From Tatumella terrea (GTDB taxonomy: Bacteria; Pseudomonadota; Gammaproteobacteria; Enterobacterales; Enterobacteriaceae), in contig NZ_BAAAFX010000005.1 in the NCBI RefSeq assembly GCF_039523755.1, forward strand, positions 14,457 to 78,456: a stretch of 64,000 nt of DNA, given 5' to 3'. Positions 8,420 through 17,163 of the stretch are shown one piece after another. Position 1 is the stretch's first letter, and every line of letters begins with the position of its first letter. The notes beneath the pieces were generated by a model that searched no databases, had not been told where the DNA came from, and was given only the letters and a program-made list of their open reading frames with translations. Made by a program: the position numbers and the translations under genes.

Positions 8420-9118
8420 TTATTTTTTTCGTCTTTCCTCACGTCTCGTCCGAGCCTCGATAAGGCGTTGAGGTTCAGTATATAGTCGCTCTAATAAAAG
8501 ATAAGTAAAATCTTCAAGATCCTCAGCGGCACTTTTATCCAAAATCCCTTCATGAGCACCATCATTTCCATCATCTTTTACACATTCAGCCAGTTCCCTT
8601 AAAGATCCAGATAAAATGTGATTATCAAAAAGCCAGCCCATCCTTAACCCTAGGCTTCTTTTTATTTTCTGGGTAGGCCCTTGATCACCTTCAGGAATAA
8701 TATCTTTAGTCGCGTAATCTAGACAGAGCCTAAACATAGTAGCCGCTGCATTATAGCAGCCGATTGCTAGACATTTCGCTCCTTCCTCATATGCATTATT
8801 TATATGTAAAGGTAAAAATTCTGGAGGTTCTTCTACAGCAATGTCTGCTGGTGAGATAGGTCTACCCACTTCTGCAACATCCCTTAGTCCAAAAAGTCCC
8901 CCTCTCCAATTGTAGTTTTCTAAAGATTTGTTTTTATCCAAAGGCCAGCACATAAATATTGTCGTTTGACGACACTCCCGACAAACGCAGTAAACTTCAT
9001 ACTCAGATGTATTTACCTCAGCAAGATTTGTGGATTTTTTTGTACAATTTAATCCATTAAAATCAAAAGAAATTTTCTGCGAACCACACCTTGGACAGTT
9101 GTCCACTAACATCACCAT
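8420..9118 (-). CDS. DUF4145-like protein with N-terminal zinc ribbon
   Basis: 232 residues, AT-rich compared with the phage genes. The N-terminus has CPRCGS and a later CVCRECR, a probable zinc ribbon (residues about 8-55). The C-terminal half is helical and has a GNDGAHEG motif near residue 192, as in DUF4145, which belongs to the HEPN-like families. Function unproved; such proteins occur beside restriction and other defence genes. It lies between the portal gene and the putative cos, convergent with Q (11 bp apart), and is absent from P2 itself: a moron-type insertion. Confidence 0.6.
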   Translation of the reverse strand: MVMLVDNCPRCGSQKISFDFNGLNCTKKSTNLAEVNTSEYEVYCVCRECRQTTIFMCWPLDKNKSLENYNWRGGLFGLRDVAEVGRPISPADIAVEEPPEFLPLHINNAYEEGAKCLAIGCYNAAATMFRLCLDYATKDIIPEGDQGPTQKIKRSLGLRMGWLFDNHILSGSLRELAECVKDDGNDGAHEGILDKSAAEDLEDFTYLLLERLYTEPQRLIEARTRREERRKK

Positions 9119-9224
9119 CTCAGCCCATCCTATTAGTGAAACTCATATCTGACGATTAAAAATAATAGTTTGATAACTTAACATTTTGATATCAAAAAAT
9201 CTCAGATTCAACCGTGTGATGCGC

Positions 9225-9244
9225 GCTCGTTCCCCCGCCACGCC
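9225..9244 (-). other. Candidate phage cos site
   Basis: The minus strand reads GGCGTGGCGGGGGAACGAGC, very close to the P2 cohesive end as I recall it (GGCGAGGCGGGGAAAGCAC). The location also fits: beyond Q and before the tin/old-equivalent genes. It would be the site cut by gpM/gpP. The surrounding 9119-9426 has no convincing gene. Confidence 0.5.
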
Positions 9245-9426
9245 TGCCCGCTTTGCGTAGCGGTTTTCATGCACCTGCCTAACGCTGGTGAAAGACTGCC
9301 TTTTCTGGTAAGGCACAACAAAAATCACCTTCCTACAACATGCAATTTCATGCGCATCATGGCATTCATGGGTCCGAATCCGTTATGCTAGAACCACCTA
9401 ATGAAATTATTCATAGAGGACAAAAA

Positions 9427-10569
9427 ATGGACATTCTTGCATTAAAAATACAACTTGAATCCGTAGTGGACTCAAAAGAAAGGGCTGATCTACTTGCTCA
9501 ATTAGAAGTTCTTAAGCAAACTGCTGAAGAACAGGTTCGTTCAGAGCAAAAAGATGTAGATTTTGAAACCAAAGAGTTTACCGTAGAACTTTTGGTCAAC
9601 AAGTATCATAGTGGCCTTGATGACGATACTAATGAGTTATTTGTTCCTGATTATCAAAGGGATTTCGTTTGGAGTGAAAAAAGACAATCTCGCTTAATTG
9701 AATCACTGATATTGGGTTTTCCAATCCCATATATTTTTACTGCAGATGTTCTTTCGGAAGACCCCGAACTTGATGGCCGTATAGAAATTGTTGATGGTTC
9801 ACAGCGAATTAGAACAATACATGCTTTCATCCATAATGATTTGACATTACAAGACCTGAAGTCTTTAAACTCTTTAAATGGATTTAATTTTAGAGATTTA
9901 CCTCTATCAAGACAACGCCGCTTTATGCGCATCCCTGTTCGAGTTATAGAACTGAGTTCAAAATGTAATGAAGATACTCGTAGAGATCTTTTTGAGAGAA
10001 TAAATTCAGGTAGTGATATCCTCAAAGATATGGAGGTTCGTAAAGGTTCCGAATTAGGCTCGACAACACTCTACACGAAAGTAATTAAACCGTGCTCAGC
10101 TATTCCTACGTTTAAGATTCTAGCTCCCTTATCTGAAGCAAAAGAGAAACGTGATGAACGTTTAGAGTTTACATTACGTTTTTTTGCATATTTAGATAAC
10201 TATCAAAATTTTGATCACTCAGTTCGTGATTTTTTAAATGATTATATGGCAGAGAATGGAAATATTGACAATGAAAAGCAAGAATATATGAAAGCAGAAT
10301 TCCAGAATGTTCTTGATTTTGTATTAAAATATTTTCCTGCAGGATTTAGAAAAACAACTAATGCTAAATCTACCCCTCGCGTTCGGTTTGAATCCCTTGC
10401 CGTAGGCACGGCCCTAGCGCTTCGTTTAGAACCAATGTTAGCTCCACAAAATTTAGACTGGATCATTTCGGATAAATTCAAAGAGTTAACAACTTCTGAC
10501 GGAGCAAATAGTCGCGTTAAAGTAATTGAGCGGATCGAATATGTTCGAGATAGACTTTTAGAGGGATAA
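9427..10569 (+). CDS. DUF262 (ParB/GmrS-like) protein, candidate defence component
   Basis: 380 residues. Start placed at the ATG at 9427 with AGAGGA upstream; a longer frame from 9340 lacks support. A short N-terminal coiled coil (about 5-45) is followed by the DUF262 core: FVPDYQRDFVWSEKRQSRL (residues 72-90), GFPIPYIF, and the DGSQR motif (123-127), the counterpart of the DGQQR nucleotide-binding/hydrolysis motif of GmrS-type proteins. The partner DUF1524 nuclease domain of GmrSD is absent. Instead a HEPN gene follows 1 bp after the stop, so the two probably form an operon and a complex. Very AT-rich, unlike the phage genes around it. Confidence 0.75.
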   Translation: MDILALKIQLESVVDSKERADLLAQLEVLKQTAEEQVRSEQKDVDFETKEFTVELLVNKYHSGLDDDTNELFVPDYQRDFVWSEKRQSRLIESLILGFPIPYIFTADVLSEDPELDGRIEIVDGSQRIRTIHAFIHNDLTLQDLKSLNSLNGFNFRDLPLSRQRRFMRIPVRVIELSSKCNEDTRRDLFERINSGSDILKDMEVRKGSELGSTTLYTKVIKPCSAIPTFKILAPLSEAKEKRDERLEFTLRFFAYLDNYQNFDHSVRDFLNDYMAENGNIDNEKQEYMKAEFQNVLDFVLKYFPAGFRKTTNAKSTPRVRFESLAVGTALALRLEPMLAPQNLDWIISDKFKELTTSDGANSRVKVIERIEYVRDRLLEG

Positions 10570-10570
10570 A

Positions 10571-11254
10571 ATGGACAGTTTTCGTGAAGATTTTGATATT
10601 AGGTCAGGAGAGATTTTGGCCTATCTAGATCTTTTAAAATTCATTGAGCAAGCAGGCGCCGAACTGTTATCCTCTGACAATACCGAAAATAAGTTCACCA
10701 TTACAGCAGAATCACGTAAAACTTTAAAAGGAACTGTATATATACTTTTGTATAATTTGATTGAATCAACAATGAGGGAAGCGATTTGCTTCATTCATGA
10801 CACCATTTATGAAAGAAACGTGAACTTTGACCTACTTAAGGAAAGTCTAAAATCAGAGATTCTGAAAAGATTAAAAAATGATTCAGTGAGTATTGAATAT
10901 CTAATCAACAACCTGACGTCAAAAGGAATCTCTTGCGGAATTTCTTATGGTACATTTAATAAAAAGAAACTATTTTCAGGAAATATAGACAGAGAAGAGA
11001 TTAAAGAAAAATCAAAAATTTATGGATTTTCAACAAATTCTAGTTACATTGACTCTAAACATGGTGAAAAATTAGCAACTGTAAAACGATATCGTAATGA
11101 TTTAGCTCACGGAAATGTTTCGTTCGCCGAAATAGGTAAAAACTTTTCTTATCAAGATCTTGAGAATGTTTCACTGGAGGTTATTGCATACTTAGATTCT
11201 ATCGCAAATAATATTGAGCACTATATTAATTCCAATGGGTATCTTGCTAATTAA
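10571..11254 (+). CDS. HEPN-family protein (MAE_28990/MAE_18760-like), putative RNase
   Basis: 227 residues, mainly helical, AT-rich. It carries the HEPN ribonuclease signature R-x4-H as RNDLAH (Arg175 to His180), preceded by Arg173. An early helix LIESTMREAICFIHD (about 63-77) has the acidic residue usual in this class. It matches the pattern of MAE_28990/MAE_18760-like HEPN proteins that occur next to DUF262 genes. Likely role: RNA cleavage leading to dormancy or abortive infection when the DUF262 partner senses a trigger (inference). It begins 1 bp after the DUF262 stop and ends at a strong hairpin. Confidence 0.68.
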   Translation: MDSFREDFDIRSGEILAYLDLLKFIEQAGAELLSSDNTENKFTITAESRKTLKGTVYILLYNLIESTMREAICFIHDTIYERNVNFDLLKESLKSEILKRLKNDSVSIEYLINNLTSKGISCGISYGTFNKKKLFSGNIDREEIKEKSKIYGFSTNSSYIDSKHGEKLATVKRYRNDLAHGNVSFAEIGKNFSYQDLENVSLEVIAYLDSIANNIEHYINSNGYLAN

Positions 11255-11256
11255 AA

Positions 11257-11287
11257 TTAGTCAGGCCTGCATAGCAGGCCTGACTAA
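11257..11287. terminator. Hairpin between convergent HEPN and methyltransferase genes
   Basis: A perfect 14-bp stem, TTAGTCAGGCCTGC and its complement, with a 3-nt ATA loop. It sits between the stops of two convergent genes (11254 and 11298) and is flanked by A/T runs. A bidirectional terminator is the likely role. Confidence 0.7.
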
Positions 11288-11297
11288 AATTAAAAAA

Positions 11298-12320
11298 TCA
11301 ACTTAAGTTCTGTTTTATGGATTGCCCTATAATACGACCAAGCTCTACTGGTACGGCATTACCGATCATTTTTCCAATACTTCTCATAACGAATTTAGAT
11401 GGATTTTCTACAAATTCGTAATCCAAAGGAAAAGTCTGTAGTAAGGCTGCTTCACGCAAAGATATAGCTCTGTTTTGCTCCGGATGTCCGAATCGTCCAT
11501 TTCCAAAACCGTAACAAAGAGTCGTAATAGTTGGGCTAGGTTTATCCCATGACATACGCCCATAAACGCTCGCATAACCTTTACCACTAGATTTTAGATG
11601 GCAGGCAGCTATGAGCTCTTCAGGCCAATCTTTCCAGGTTCCCCCGGGTACAGAATGGATGATACGTTGTTTATTAATTGGATTTAACTTACTTGATCGA
11701 TGTAAAACATCCATCTTATCAGCCTTTCCGTCTTCTAAGGGAGGTAGAGTCCCAATAACATCCTTAACCGTTTTTAACTGAATATCTTTGGGTTTTACTA
11801 ACTGAATATTCTTAAATTTTGAAGCCAGCAAAACATGGCGTGCACGATTTTGAGGAATTCCATATTCCACACAATTAACGCGTGAAGCCCAGACATTATA
11901 ACCTAGTTTAATCAATGAATTATAAAAGTCATCATAAACTTTATGTTTAGTGACATCAGGAACATTTTCCATAGTCACAATTTCTGGTGATACTTCACGG
12001 ATTAACCGCTCAAACTCATAAAGAAGAGGCCATTTCTTATCCTTAGCTTTATCCTTACCTTGCGTATACTTTGAAAAGGGCTGGCAAGGTGCGCATCCAG
12101 CCAAAACTTTAATGGAAGCATCGCCATACAGTTCAAGGAGTGCCTCTTTTGTCACTTTGGCAATGTCTCGCTCAATAAATTTTGCTTTATTGTTTTTTTC
12201 ATAAGGGAACCGACATTCTCCCTCAAGATCAATACCAGCAACGACATCTAAGCCAGCAAGTTGCAAGCCATGGGTCAATCCGCCGGCTCCGCAAAAAAGG
12301 TCTATCACCCTAACAGTCAT
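11298..12320 (-). CDS. DNA (cytosine-5) methyltransferase
   Basis: 340 residues from the ATG at 12320 (GGAGTG upstream); a longer frame to 12422 adds an implausible Cys-rich leader. Ordered C5-MTase motifs: DLFCGAGG (I), APCQPFS with the catalytic Cys (IV), TMENVPD (VI), GIPQNRARHV (VIII) and GNAVPVELG (X). The target-recognition region lies between VIII and IX. No restriction endonuclease of a known type is adjacent. It may protect phage DNA from host restriction, or mark self-DNA for the neighbouring DUF262-HEPN pair. AT-rich; transcribed toward that pair and separated from it by a hairpin. Confidence 0.88.
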   Translation of the reverse strand: MTVRVIDLFCGAGGLTHGLQLAGLDVVAGIDLEGECRFPYEKNNKAKFIERDIAKVTKEALLELYGDASIKVLAGCAPCQPFSKYTQGKDKAKDKKWPLLYEFERLIREVSPEIVTMENVPDVTKHKVYDDFYNSLIKLGYNVWASRVNCVEYGIPQNRARHVLLASKFKNIQLVKPKDIQLKTVKDVIGTLPPLEDGKADKMDVLHRSSKLNPINKQRIIHSVPGGTWKDWPEELIAACHLKSSGKGYASVYGRMSWDKPSPTITTLCYGFGNGRFGHPEQNRAISLREAALLQTFPLDYEFVENPSKFVMRSIGKMIGNAVPVELGRIIGQSIKQNLS

Positions 12321-12673
12321 TTTACACTCCACATCTATACTACCTACAGTATACAGTCCTTTCAGGAAAATCTCGAGTTTTAAAACACAAGTGCCTCCCA
12401 TTACACATGAACACATAGGCAAATAATTATAATGAAATCAGAATCCGCCACCTCATAGCAGTTACATTATGTCCATCAAAAAATTTCTTTTTTTCATATA
12501 GTTTGAAAAACATACACTTCAAAAAAATCAGTTCTGCTCTTACGAATCCTGATTGCTGTTTTTAACCTCCGAGAATACTAATTCTATTAAAATTATGATT
12601 CAATGAGAGCCGGCAAGTCATGCTGCTCTTCCGCTCTTTATTGACCAAAATTCACCCCATAATCCAATTCTCC
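12321..12673. other. Non-coding AT-rich interval
   Basis: 353 bp upstream of the methyltransferase. I see no credible gene, only A/T runs. The segment next to 12320 should hold the methyltransferase promoter. Confidence 0.5.
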
Positions 12674-12862
12674 TCAGCTGTTGGCATCCATCGAACGGGT
12701 GTACTCATGGTGGCGGATCTTGGCCATCAGCTCGTCAGTCATCTCTGACATCCATTGGATAGCCAGCCGCTTTTCTTCTTCACTGCACTCACTGGCGGCG
12801 ACAAGTTTGATAAAAAAATCAATGCGCTGGAGCTTTATCGATTCAAAAAGATAATCCTGCAT
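12674..12862 (-). CDS. Small prophage protein after A (P2 orf91 position)
   Basis: 62 residues, acidic and helical (FFIKLVAASECSEEEKRLAIQWMSEM). I do not recognise a functional family. It lies immediately downstream of the replication gene A in the same direction, where P2 has orf91, and has a GGAGAGAAACA ribosome-binding region just before its ATG. Probably a conserved P2-like early-operon protein of unknown role. Confidence 0.5.
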   Translation of the reverse strand: MQDYLFESIKLQRIDFFIKLVAASECSEEEKRLAIQWMSEMTDELMAKIRHHEYTRSMDANS

Positions 12863-13046
12863 TGTTTCTCTCCTATCCCTGGGATCGTAGATATCCCCTA
12901 AATTTTGCGAAGTAATTCACAAATACCCTGCTTACTTCAACTGTTTATACATACAGTATAATGCGTATTTACCGATGTAAATACTTTCTGCCCTGAAGTA
13001 AGAGGTGCCCGGTAGTATTGGCATAAATGAGCACATGAGTACGGAG

Positions 13047-15443
13047 CTATGGATACCACTGTCGCCATCGATCATCTTCATGCAGGCGCTGATTGAGATA
13101 AAAGATCCGCAGCCCTGCCCCCGATGGAATACTGCCGCCACGCAGAAGCAGTTCGATCTCTTTCTCACTACCTTCAAATCCCCTGGACCTCAGCTCACGT
13201 TCAAGCTGCAGACGTAACTGAACACTGATTTCCTGTTTGTAGCTCTTTCGTTGTTTAGGTTTCACTTGCCGTAGTCTGATGTTTAGTGCCTTCAGCTCTT
13301 TCCGGCTCATATTTTCGAAGTCCGGTAAAGGTGCTGGCGTTCCTCCGGCAGATAGGTCCGGTGAAGAATGATGTAATTTTCCTACGGGGGGACAGTTATT
13401 GCCACGAGTCCAAGGGGCGCAAGCGCCCTGGTCGGCTACCGCCTCCTCAACGTCAACGGCCTTACGAACCTTTTTCCACTTTATTGCATGCGTGCAAATC
13501 CTGCCTTCTGCAATCGGGGACCAGATACCATATATACGAATACCGTGATCGCCATAAGCACTCTCCTCGTCATTAAGCTCATATGCTGTTCTGACCAGAT
13601 GCTGTTTGCGGGGAACCAATACGCCCCCTTGTTTCATAATGTAGGTAGCGAAACAGCCTGCATCAGCGGCTGCCAGTACCGCATCCAGACGCGGATTATT
13701 CAGTACTGGCGTGCCGGCTTTGCATTTACCCATTACCCTCTTCGCCTGGCCAGCCAGCAAGCGCAGCTCACGGTAGGCCTGACGTCCCGGGATACCAAAG
13801 AAGCGGAATTGTTGAACACGATGTAATGACGCCCAGGCGCTAACATTCTCGATGCTGTCACGCAGAGATCGGCCGGTCTCTTTACTGATTTCCTTAGCCA
13901 GCCCACGCCCGTCGATGTTCTTGCTGATATATTTTGCTATGTAACTGGTAGGTGTGCCTTTACGGGGGTTGATAAGCTCAGACTTAAAGCGCGGGCCTGT
14001 ATTGGCACCTAATTCTTCACGATCGTCACGGATGGCAAACTTGCGCAACAATGCGGTAATGGAACGACGTTCCTTTTTACGCATGAAGCAAAGAAGATGC
14101 CAGTGTACGGTGGCATCATGGTGCGGCTCTGCAACCCGGACGCCATACCAGCGCAACCCTGCTTTGTGCATTGCCTTGCGAAAAGCGGCGAACGTATCCA
14201 CCAGATAGTCACTACTCTTGCGGACAGTTGCAGTGCTCCATTTCGGATTAGGTCTGCCATTTTTGAGGGTTGCATGGAAGCGTGACGGGCAGGTCATGGT
14301 ATAAAACACTGCGCAGTCTCCACGCATTTCCGCAATCAGCTCGAGCCCTTTTACACAAGCCATCATCTCATTACGACGGTGAGCCGGATTACTATTACTG
14401 GCATTCACCACATCTTCCATATCCAGAGTGTCACCGTCTTCGTTGATCAGCTCATGAGAGCGGAAGAACTCCAGCGATTTTCTGCGTTGCTCACGTTTGT
14501 AGATCACAGCTTCATAACTGGCATACGGAGATGCTTTTTTGCTGACCAAGCAAACAGCACGCATCTGTTCTTCGCGCCATTCACATCGCATCTGCCATAA
14601 TCTCCGATACCACCAATCCGCGCATAGCAGGCGAGCCAGAGAAGGAGGTATAAGCTCGTAAGGCACCGGCTTGCGGCGCCGTTTCTTGCGGCGCAATTGC
14701 TCAAAGGCAGGCGGGACCACATCGAGACGCATGGCCTCGGCGGCGACTCTCTCCCATGCCAGGCGAATGTCCTCTGGTTTAACATTCTTGCTGACAAACA
14801 AGTCTCCACTGGCCGTATCAAAACACAGACTCATATGTGCTGCGATCAACGTTGAAAGGCGCTTGACCTGCTCCTGACTCATTTCAGGCAGTATCAGTAG
14901 GCCCTCCAGCCCGTTATAGCTCGCCATAAACCGAAAGGAGTCTGACATCTGGCTGTCACGCACGTGCTCCAGTCGTTCAATACACGGTCTGATGGTTTCA
15001 TGCAGGAAACGGGAATAAGCTTTCGGGCGATCCAGGCTGTGAAAGTAGTTAATTCGTTTAAGCAGAGGTTTGCTGATATGTGACGGCATAGCGTTAACAT
15101 CAGCCAGGATAACCAGGTCAGGATTAAAGCGTTGCTGTTCGTGAGCCATTTTGGCGTAACTAATCCGCCGGTCCTGTTCAATGTCACGCTGGACGGGATC
15201 ACGGGATTCATTGAAGAAATAGCGCTCCCAGGCCAAATCACTCAGTGCCTTACGGCGCTGCTGTTCCAGCTTATTATCCGCAGCGTAAAGAGTGATCAGG
15301 TTTGAAAGCGCGGTTACCGGAGCAGAAATCTCCGGGTCCGTATAGGGATTAATGGCTTTCTTAGGGGCATTCCAAAGATAAGCCATGGCGGCCTCATTCG
15401 AGCCGCCAATGGTTGGTACGTTATGAAATGTGAATTTACTCAT
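13047..15443 (-). CDS. A: Replication initiation endonuclease gpA (HUH family)
   Basis: 798 residues; P2 gpA is 761. It nicks the phage origin and drives rolling-circle replication. The HUH metal motif appears as TVHWHLLCF near residue 444, and the paired catalytic tyrosines as YIAKYISK near residues 498-502, separated by three residues as in P2. In P2 the origin lies within this gene. It is translationally coupled to dam upstream (ATGA overlap at 15440-15443). Confidence 0.92.
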   Translation of the reverse strand: MSKFTFHNVPTIGGSNEAAMAYLWNAPKKAINPYTDPEISAPVTALSNLITLYAADNKLEQQRRKALSDLAWERYFFNESRDPVQRDIEQDRRISYAKMAHEQQRFNPDLVILADVNAMPSHISKPLLKRINYFHSLDRPKAYSRFLHETIRPCIERLEHVRDSQMSDSFRFMASYNGLEGLLILPEMSQEQVKRLSTLIAAHMSLCFDTASGDLFVSKNVKPEDIRLAWERVAAEAMRLDVVPPAFEQLRRKKRRRKPVPYELIPPSLARLLCADWWYRRLWQMRCEWREEQMRAVCLVSKKASPYASYEAVIYKREQRRKSLEFFRSHELINEDGDTLDMEDVVNASNSNPAHRRNEMMACVKGLELIAEMRGDCAVFYTMTCPSRFHATLKNGRPNPKWSTATVRKSSDYLVDTFAAFRKAMHKAGLRWYGVRVAEPHHDATVHWHLLCFMRKKERRSITALLRKFAIRDDREELGANTGPRFKSELINPRKGTPTSYIAKYISKNIDGRGLAKEISKETGRSLRDSIENVSAWASLHRVQQFRFFGIPGRQAYRELRLLAGQAKRVMGKCKAGTPVLNNPRLDAVLAAADAGCFATYIMKQGGVLVPRKQHLVRTAYELNDEESAYGDHGIRIYGIWSPIAEGRICTHAIKWKKVRKAVDVEEAVADQGACAPWTRGNNCPPVGKLHHSSPDLSAGGTPAPLPDFENMSRKELKALNIRLRQVKPKQRKSYKQEISVQLRLQLERELRSRGFEGSEKEIELLLRGGSIPSGAGLRIFYLNQRLHEDDRWRQWYP

Positions 15444-16297
15444 TGCCGCGCCCGCACCTCAGTTTCCACCGGGATATCCCGACCGGATGCCAAATCGACA
15501 CCAAACCAGCATGCTGATTTTGTGGCAATGATTTCTGCTGCAGATTTACTATCACCGGCAGCCACACCCATGTTGCGCTTTGCAGTGATGCGATGGCGGG
15601 TAAAATTACGATAAAGCGAATGGATCAGGGACGTGTCGCTGTTGGACACGATAACCGGATAACCTTCTGACGACCGGCGTTCAAGAATAGACGCCAGATG
15701 ATACTGATCGTCCTCCGTAAAGCCGGCTGTGTGATATGCGGTAAACGTGCCGTCATATGGCGGATCACAGTAAACAACATCCCCCACCTGCAGCAGCGAA
15801 AGTGTTTCGTCATAGCTGGCACAGATAAACGTTGCGCGTTGTGCCTTTTCAGCAAAAGCGCGTATTTCTGTTTCGGGGAGATATGGATTTTTATAATTAC
15901 CGTAAGGGACATTGAAAATCCCACTCAAGTTATAACGGCACAAACCGCGATAACAATGGCGATTCAAATAGAGAAAGTATGCTGCTTTTTCTACTTCATT
16001 AAAGATGGAACAATTGAAGTGTTGGCGGACACGGTAATACTGAACATCCGAATTAAAATCTTTAAATAACTCCCTCACGATCTGAATGACAGCCTCATGA
16101 TTTTTCTGGATCATGAGATAAAGATTAATCAAATCAGGATTAATATCTGCTACAAGATATTGCGGGTAGTCTGTTCCCATCATCACAGCACAAGACCCAG
16201 CGAACGGTTCAACAAGTCGCGTGCCCGCAGGCAGATAGCTTGTTAGTTCCGGCATAAGGGCTGTTTTGTTACCAGCCCATTTAAGGATAGTGTTCAT
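15440..16297 (-). CDS. Phage DNA adenine methylase (Dam family)
   Basis: 285 residues. The AdoMet motif ILKWAGNKTALMPEL is near the N-terminus, the second motif LVEPFAGSCAVMMGTDYPQY follows, and the catalytic DPPY motif (VVYCDPPYDGTFTAYH) lies near residue 177. It would methylate GATC adenines, affecting replication control or protecting from restriction. It sits in the early operon and overlaps A (4 nt) and the zinc-finger gene upstream (4 nt). 186-like phages carry dam genes in this region. Confidence 0.88.
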   Translation of the reverse strand: MNTILKWAGNKTALMPELTSYLPAGTRLVEPFAGSCAVMMGTDYPQYLVADINPDLINLYLMIQKNHEAVIQIVRELFKDFNSDVQYYRVRQHFNCSIFNEVEKAAYFLYLNRHCYRGLCRYNLSGIFNVPYGNYKNPYLPETEIRAFAEKAQRATFICASYDETLSLLQVGDVVYCDPPYDGTFTAYHTAGFTEDDQYHLASILERRSSEGYPVIVSNSDTSLIHSLYRNFTRHRITAKRNMGVAAGDSKSAAEIIATKSACWFGVDLASGRDIPVETEVRARQ

Positions 16298-16521
16298 ACC
16301 GTACCTCCGCTGTAGTGCTTACCTTTCAACTCTGCGATTTCCTGACAAGTGACACAGCACTGCACCCCCGGGATAGCGCGGCGGCGTGCTGGCGGGATCG
16401 GAGCGTCGCAATCAATGCAAAGGACACGGGAAATACATTGCTTTTTATTGCGTGCTGTATGTATCTGGCGCTGACGCTCTTCTTCAACCCGCTGCTGTAC
16501 AAGGTCCATTGAGTCACCCAT
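16294..16521 (-). CDS. TraR/DksA-type zinc finger protein
   Basis: 75 residues with the C4 finger CIDCDAPIPPARRRAIPGVQCCVTCQ (spanning about 34-59), typical of TraR/DksA and P2 orf82. Such proteins can bind RNA polymerase through its secondary channel and shift host transcription. It overlaps dam (4 nt) and the gene upstream (1 nt), so it is one link in the early operon. Confidence 0.85.
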   Translation of the reverse strand: MGDSMDLVQQRVEEERQRQIHTARNKKQCISRVLCIDCDAPIPPARRRAIPGVQCCVTCQEIAELKGKHYSGGTV

Positions 16522-16754
16522 CAGTGTGCCTCCAGAGCTTCATTTTGGATCTTCACCGCTTCATCGCGCAGAAGCTCTGCAACTTCCTTATGGTTAAGCT
16601 GGCGCGATACGATACGTGCAGCCAATACTTCCAGACGACCTGCCATCACATCAGCGCGGCCCCGACGTTCTTCTTTTCTTGCCTCCGCCAGCAGCAGGTT
16701 GATACCTGCATCATCTGGTCCAGTTTTAGTGGTTCGGGTTTCAATATTTCGCAT
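16521..16754 (-). CDS. DUF2732 family prophage protein
   Basis: 77 residues, helical and highly charged (LLLAEARKEERRGRADVMAGRLEVLAARI). This matches the DUF2732 family found between cox and A in P2-like prophages. Function unknown. A TTTCTCCTGAAT-complementary ribosome-binding site (AGGAGAAAC) lies before the ATG. It is followed by the zinc-finger gene with a 1-nt overlap. Confidence 0.75.
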   Translation of the reverse strand: MRNIETRTTKTGPDDAGINLLLAEARKEERRGRADVMAGRLEVLAARIVSRQLNHKEVAELLRDEAVKIQNEALEAH

Positions 16755-16821
16755 AGTTGTTTCTCCTGAATTTGGGCAATAAGAAGCCCGGCGGGTTTAC
16801 GCCATTAATTTCTTTTGTGGG

Positions 16822-17163
16822 TTAATCAGGCATGGCTAGCCGTTTTGGAAATAAGCTCACCACTGCACGAAATTGATTCATTGCTTTAATCAGATCCCGC
16901 TTTTCGTCAGTAGTCAGCTCACTTATATTTACGCCATGACGTTCTGCAGGAATTTTTGCCATAAAAAATAATGCCGCCAGTGCCCTCTCGTTCTGTTTAT
17001 TATTTACATCGTGCGGGTCACGCATATCCTTAATAAACCGTTCAAGCTCAGGTTCAATATTCAGACCAAATACTTTAGCCCTCAATTCCGCAATATGATT
17101 AAAAGCATCCAGTCTTTTCCCCAGGCTTAATGGAATAGCCGCCGCAGTACCTTCGATAGCCAT
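16822..17163 (-). CDS. DUF5347 family prophage protein
   Basis: 113 residues. The pattern LGKRLDAFNHIAELRAKVFGL plus NKQNERALAALFFMAKIP and LTTDEKRDLIKAMNQFRAV is that of DUF5347 proteins of P2-like prophage early regions. No known activity. Its start overlaps the end of the next upstream gene by 37 nt. Confidence 0.68.
   Translation of the reverse strand: MAIEGTAAAIPLSLGKRLDAFNHIAELRAKVFGLNIEPELERFIKDMRDPHDVNNKQNERALAALFFMAKIPAERHGVNISELTTDEKRDLIKAMNQFRAVVSLFPKRLAMPD

Noticed and set aside
12932..13177. Small minus-strand frame at the 3' end of A
   Set aside because: Overlaps the end of the replication gene in another frame and has no recognisable domain.
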